From: Kaistella flava (ex Peng et al. 2021)
Lineage (GTDB): Bacteria; Bacteroidota; Bacteroidia; Flavobacteriales; Weeksellaceae
Reading direction: 5' to 3'
Length of the DNA stretch: 64,000 bases
Assembly (NCBI RefSeq): GCF_015191005.1
Contig: NZ_CP040442.1
Span: 1,674,001-1,738,000, forward strand
Shown: one piece after another, positions 63,629-64,000 of the stretch
Position numbering within the stretch: position 1 is the first letter of the stretch
Layout: each line of letters opens with the position of its first letter
Notes under the pieces: model-generated
What the model saw: only the letters and a program-made list of their open reading frames with translations
The model's database searches: none
What the model was told of the DNA's origin: nothing
Position numbers and translations under genes: made by a program

Positions 63629-64000
63629 TTATTGTTTAATAATTTTAATGTGACTTACTCCTAATTCGTTAGTAATAACTACAAAGTAGATTCCAGTTGG
63701 TTGATTGGTTAAATCAAAACTTTTAGTATTAAAGTTAGATATCGTTTGATGATCAATTCTTTTTCCCGAAGCATCATAAATTCTAATGTCCGTATTTCCT
63801 ACTACTACGTTTTCATTTTTAATATTAAATATTCCCTTACTCGGGTTAGGATAAATTAAATAATTATTCAATATTTTCTGGTTATTTTCTACTGCGAGCG
63901 GATTTGAAATAACGCCACCCGATAACTTATATAAGTAAGCGAATGCTTGATAATATTGATTAGCAATATTTAAGTCATGTACGATTAAAGTATTTTCATC
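63629..64000 (-). CDS. C-terminal part of a secreted protein with type IX sorting domain (partial)
   Basis: The minus-strand frame stays open to the end of the window, giving at least 123 residues. The last 85 are a type A T9SS sorting domain (Y-P-N-P-S-K-G-I-F-N-I...D-A-S-G-K-R-I...Q-P-T-G-I-Y-F-V-V-I). The N-terminal part lies beyond 64000, so function cannot be named. It probably marks return to chromosomal sequence after the mobile element. Confidence 0.85.
   Translation of the reverse strand, partial: DENTLIVHDLNIANQYYQAFAYLYKLSGGVISNPLAVENNQKILNNYLIYPNPSKGIFNIKNENVVVGNTDIRIYDASGKRIDHQTISNFNTKSFDLTNQPTGIYFVVITNELGVSHIKIIKQ

Overview
The window reads as chromosome of a low-GC Bacteroidota bacterium, most likely a Flavobacteriales/Weeksellaceae member of the Chryseobacterium-Kaistella type. 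The signs are TonB-dependent outer-membrane receptors of Bacteroidota type, two proteins with C-terminal type IX secretion sorting domains, many AUG-proximal promoters of the TAnnTTTG type, a BT4734/VirE-type primase-helicase, and AT-rich intergenic DNA. No rRNA, tRNA or CRISPR array was seen.

Region 1 (1-45.4 kb) is ordinary chromosome, mostly on the minus strand. It holds a tail-anchored J-domain protein flanked by two small Cys/Lys-rich proteins; a cluster of AHSA1/SRPBCC and PhnB-like proteins; thiol peroxidase; a TonB receptor plus thioredoxin-like protein under a promoter that contains a perfect 20-bp palindrome; small envelope proteins; RlmF; an oxalate/formate-type MFS carrier; a 5'-nucleotidase lipoprotein; a PLP decarboxylase; ChrA; a VIT-type metal carrier; a secreted purple-acid-phosphatase-like enzyme; HemN; an amino-acid permease; a Crp/Fnr regulator; a rhodanese-OsmC pair; an S15 peptidase; PnuC; DapF-MltG; and a large outer-membrane receptor. 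Gene decay is visible: a LemA-like gene with two internal stops, an L,D-transpeptidase-like lipoprotein gene with a lost start and an internal TAG, and a ghost of a hemN 3' end. A palindromic dispersed repeat of about 145 bp occurs three times (23.6, 36.5 and 40.6 kb).

Region 2 (about 45.46 kb to about 63.6 kb) is an integrated mobile element, all of it on the plus strand until 62.4 kb. It starts with a tyrosine recombinase, followed by an unknown element protein, an excisionase-like helix-turn-helix protein behind an AATCGGAC repeat array, and a primase-helicase (VirE/VapE type). The cargo is visibly AT-richer and looks like a defence island. First comes a three-gene operon: a TPR protein with a zinc-metallopeptidase HELTH motif, a MazG-like pyrophosphohydrolase, and a GIY-YIG nuclease fused to a DUF2075 helicase. 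Then comes an overlapping three-gene phosphorelay: a 1130-residue kinase-like sensor, a stand-alone receiver, and a receiver fused to a TOPRIM domain. That layout matches the Detocs defensive two-component system, but with a TOPRIM effector in place of the usual nucleosidase. A secreted staphylococcal-type nuclease, a hypothetical protein, an SRAP (HMCES/YedK) protein and two unknown minus-strand proteins follow. The right end of the element was not located.

Region 3 (63.6-64 kb) is the 3' end of a secreted protein with a type IX sorting domain that runs off the window.
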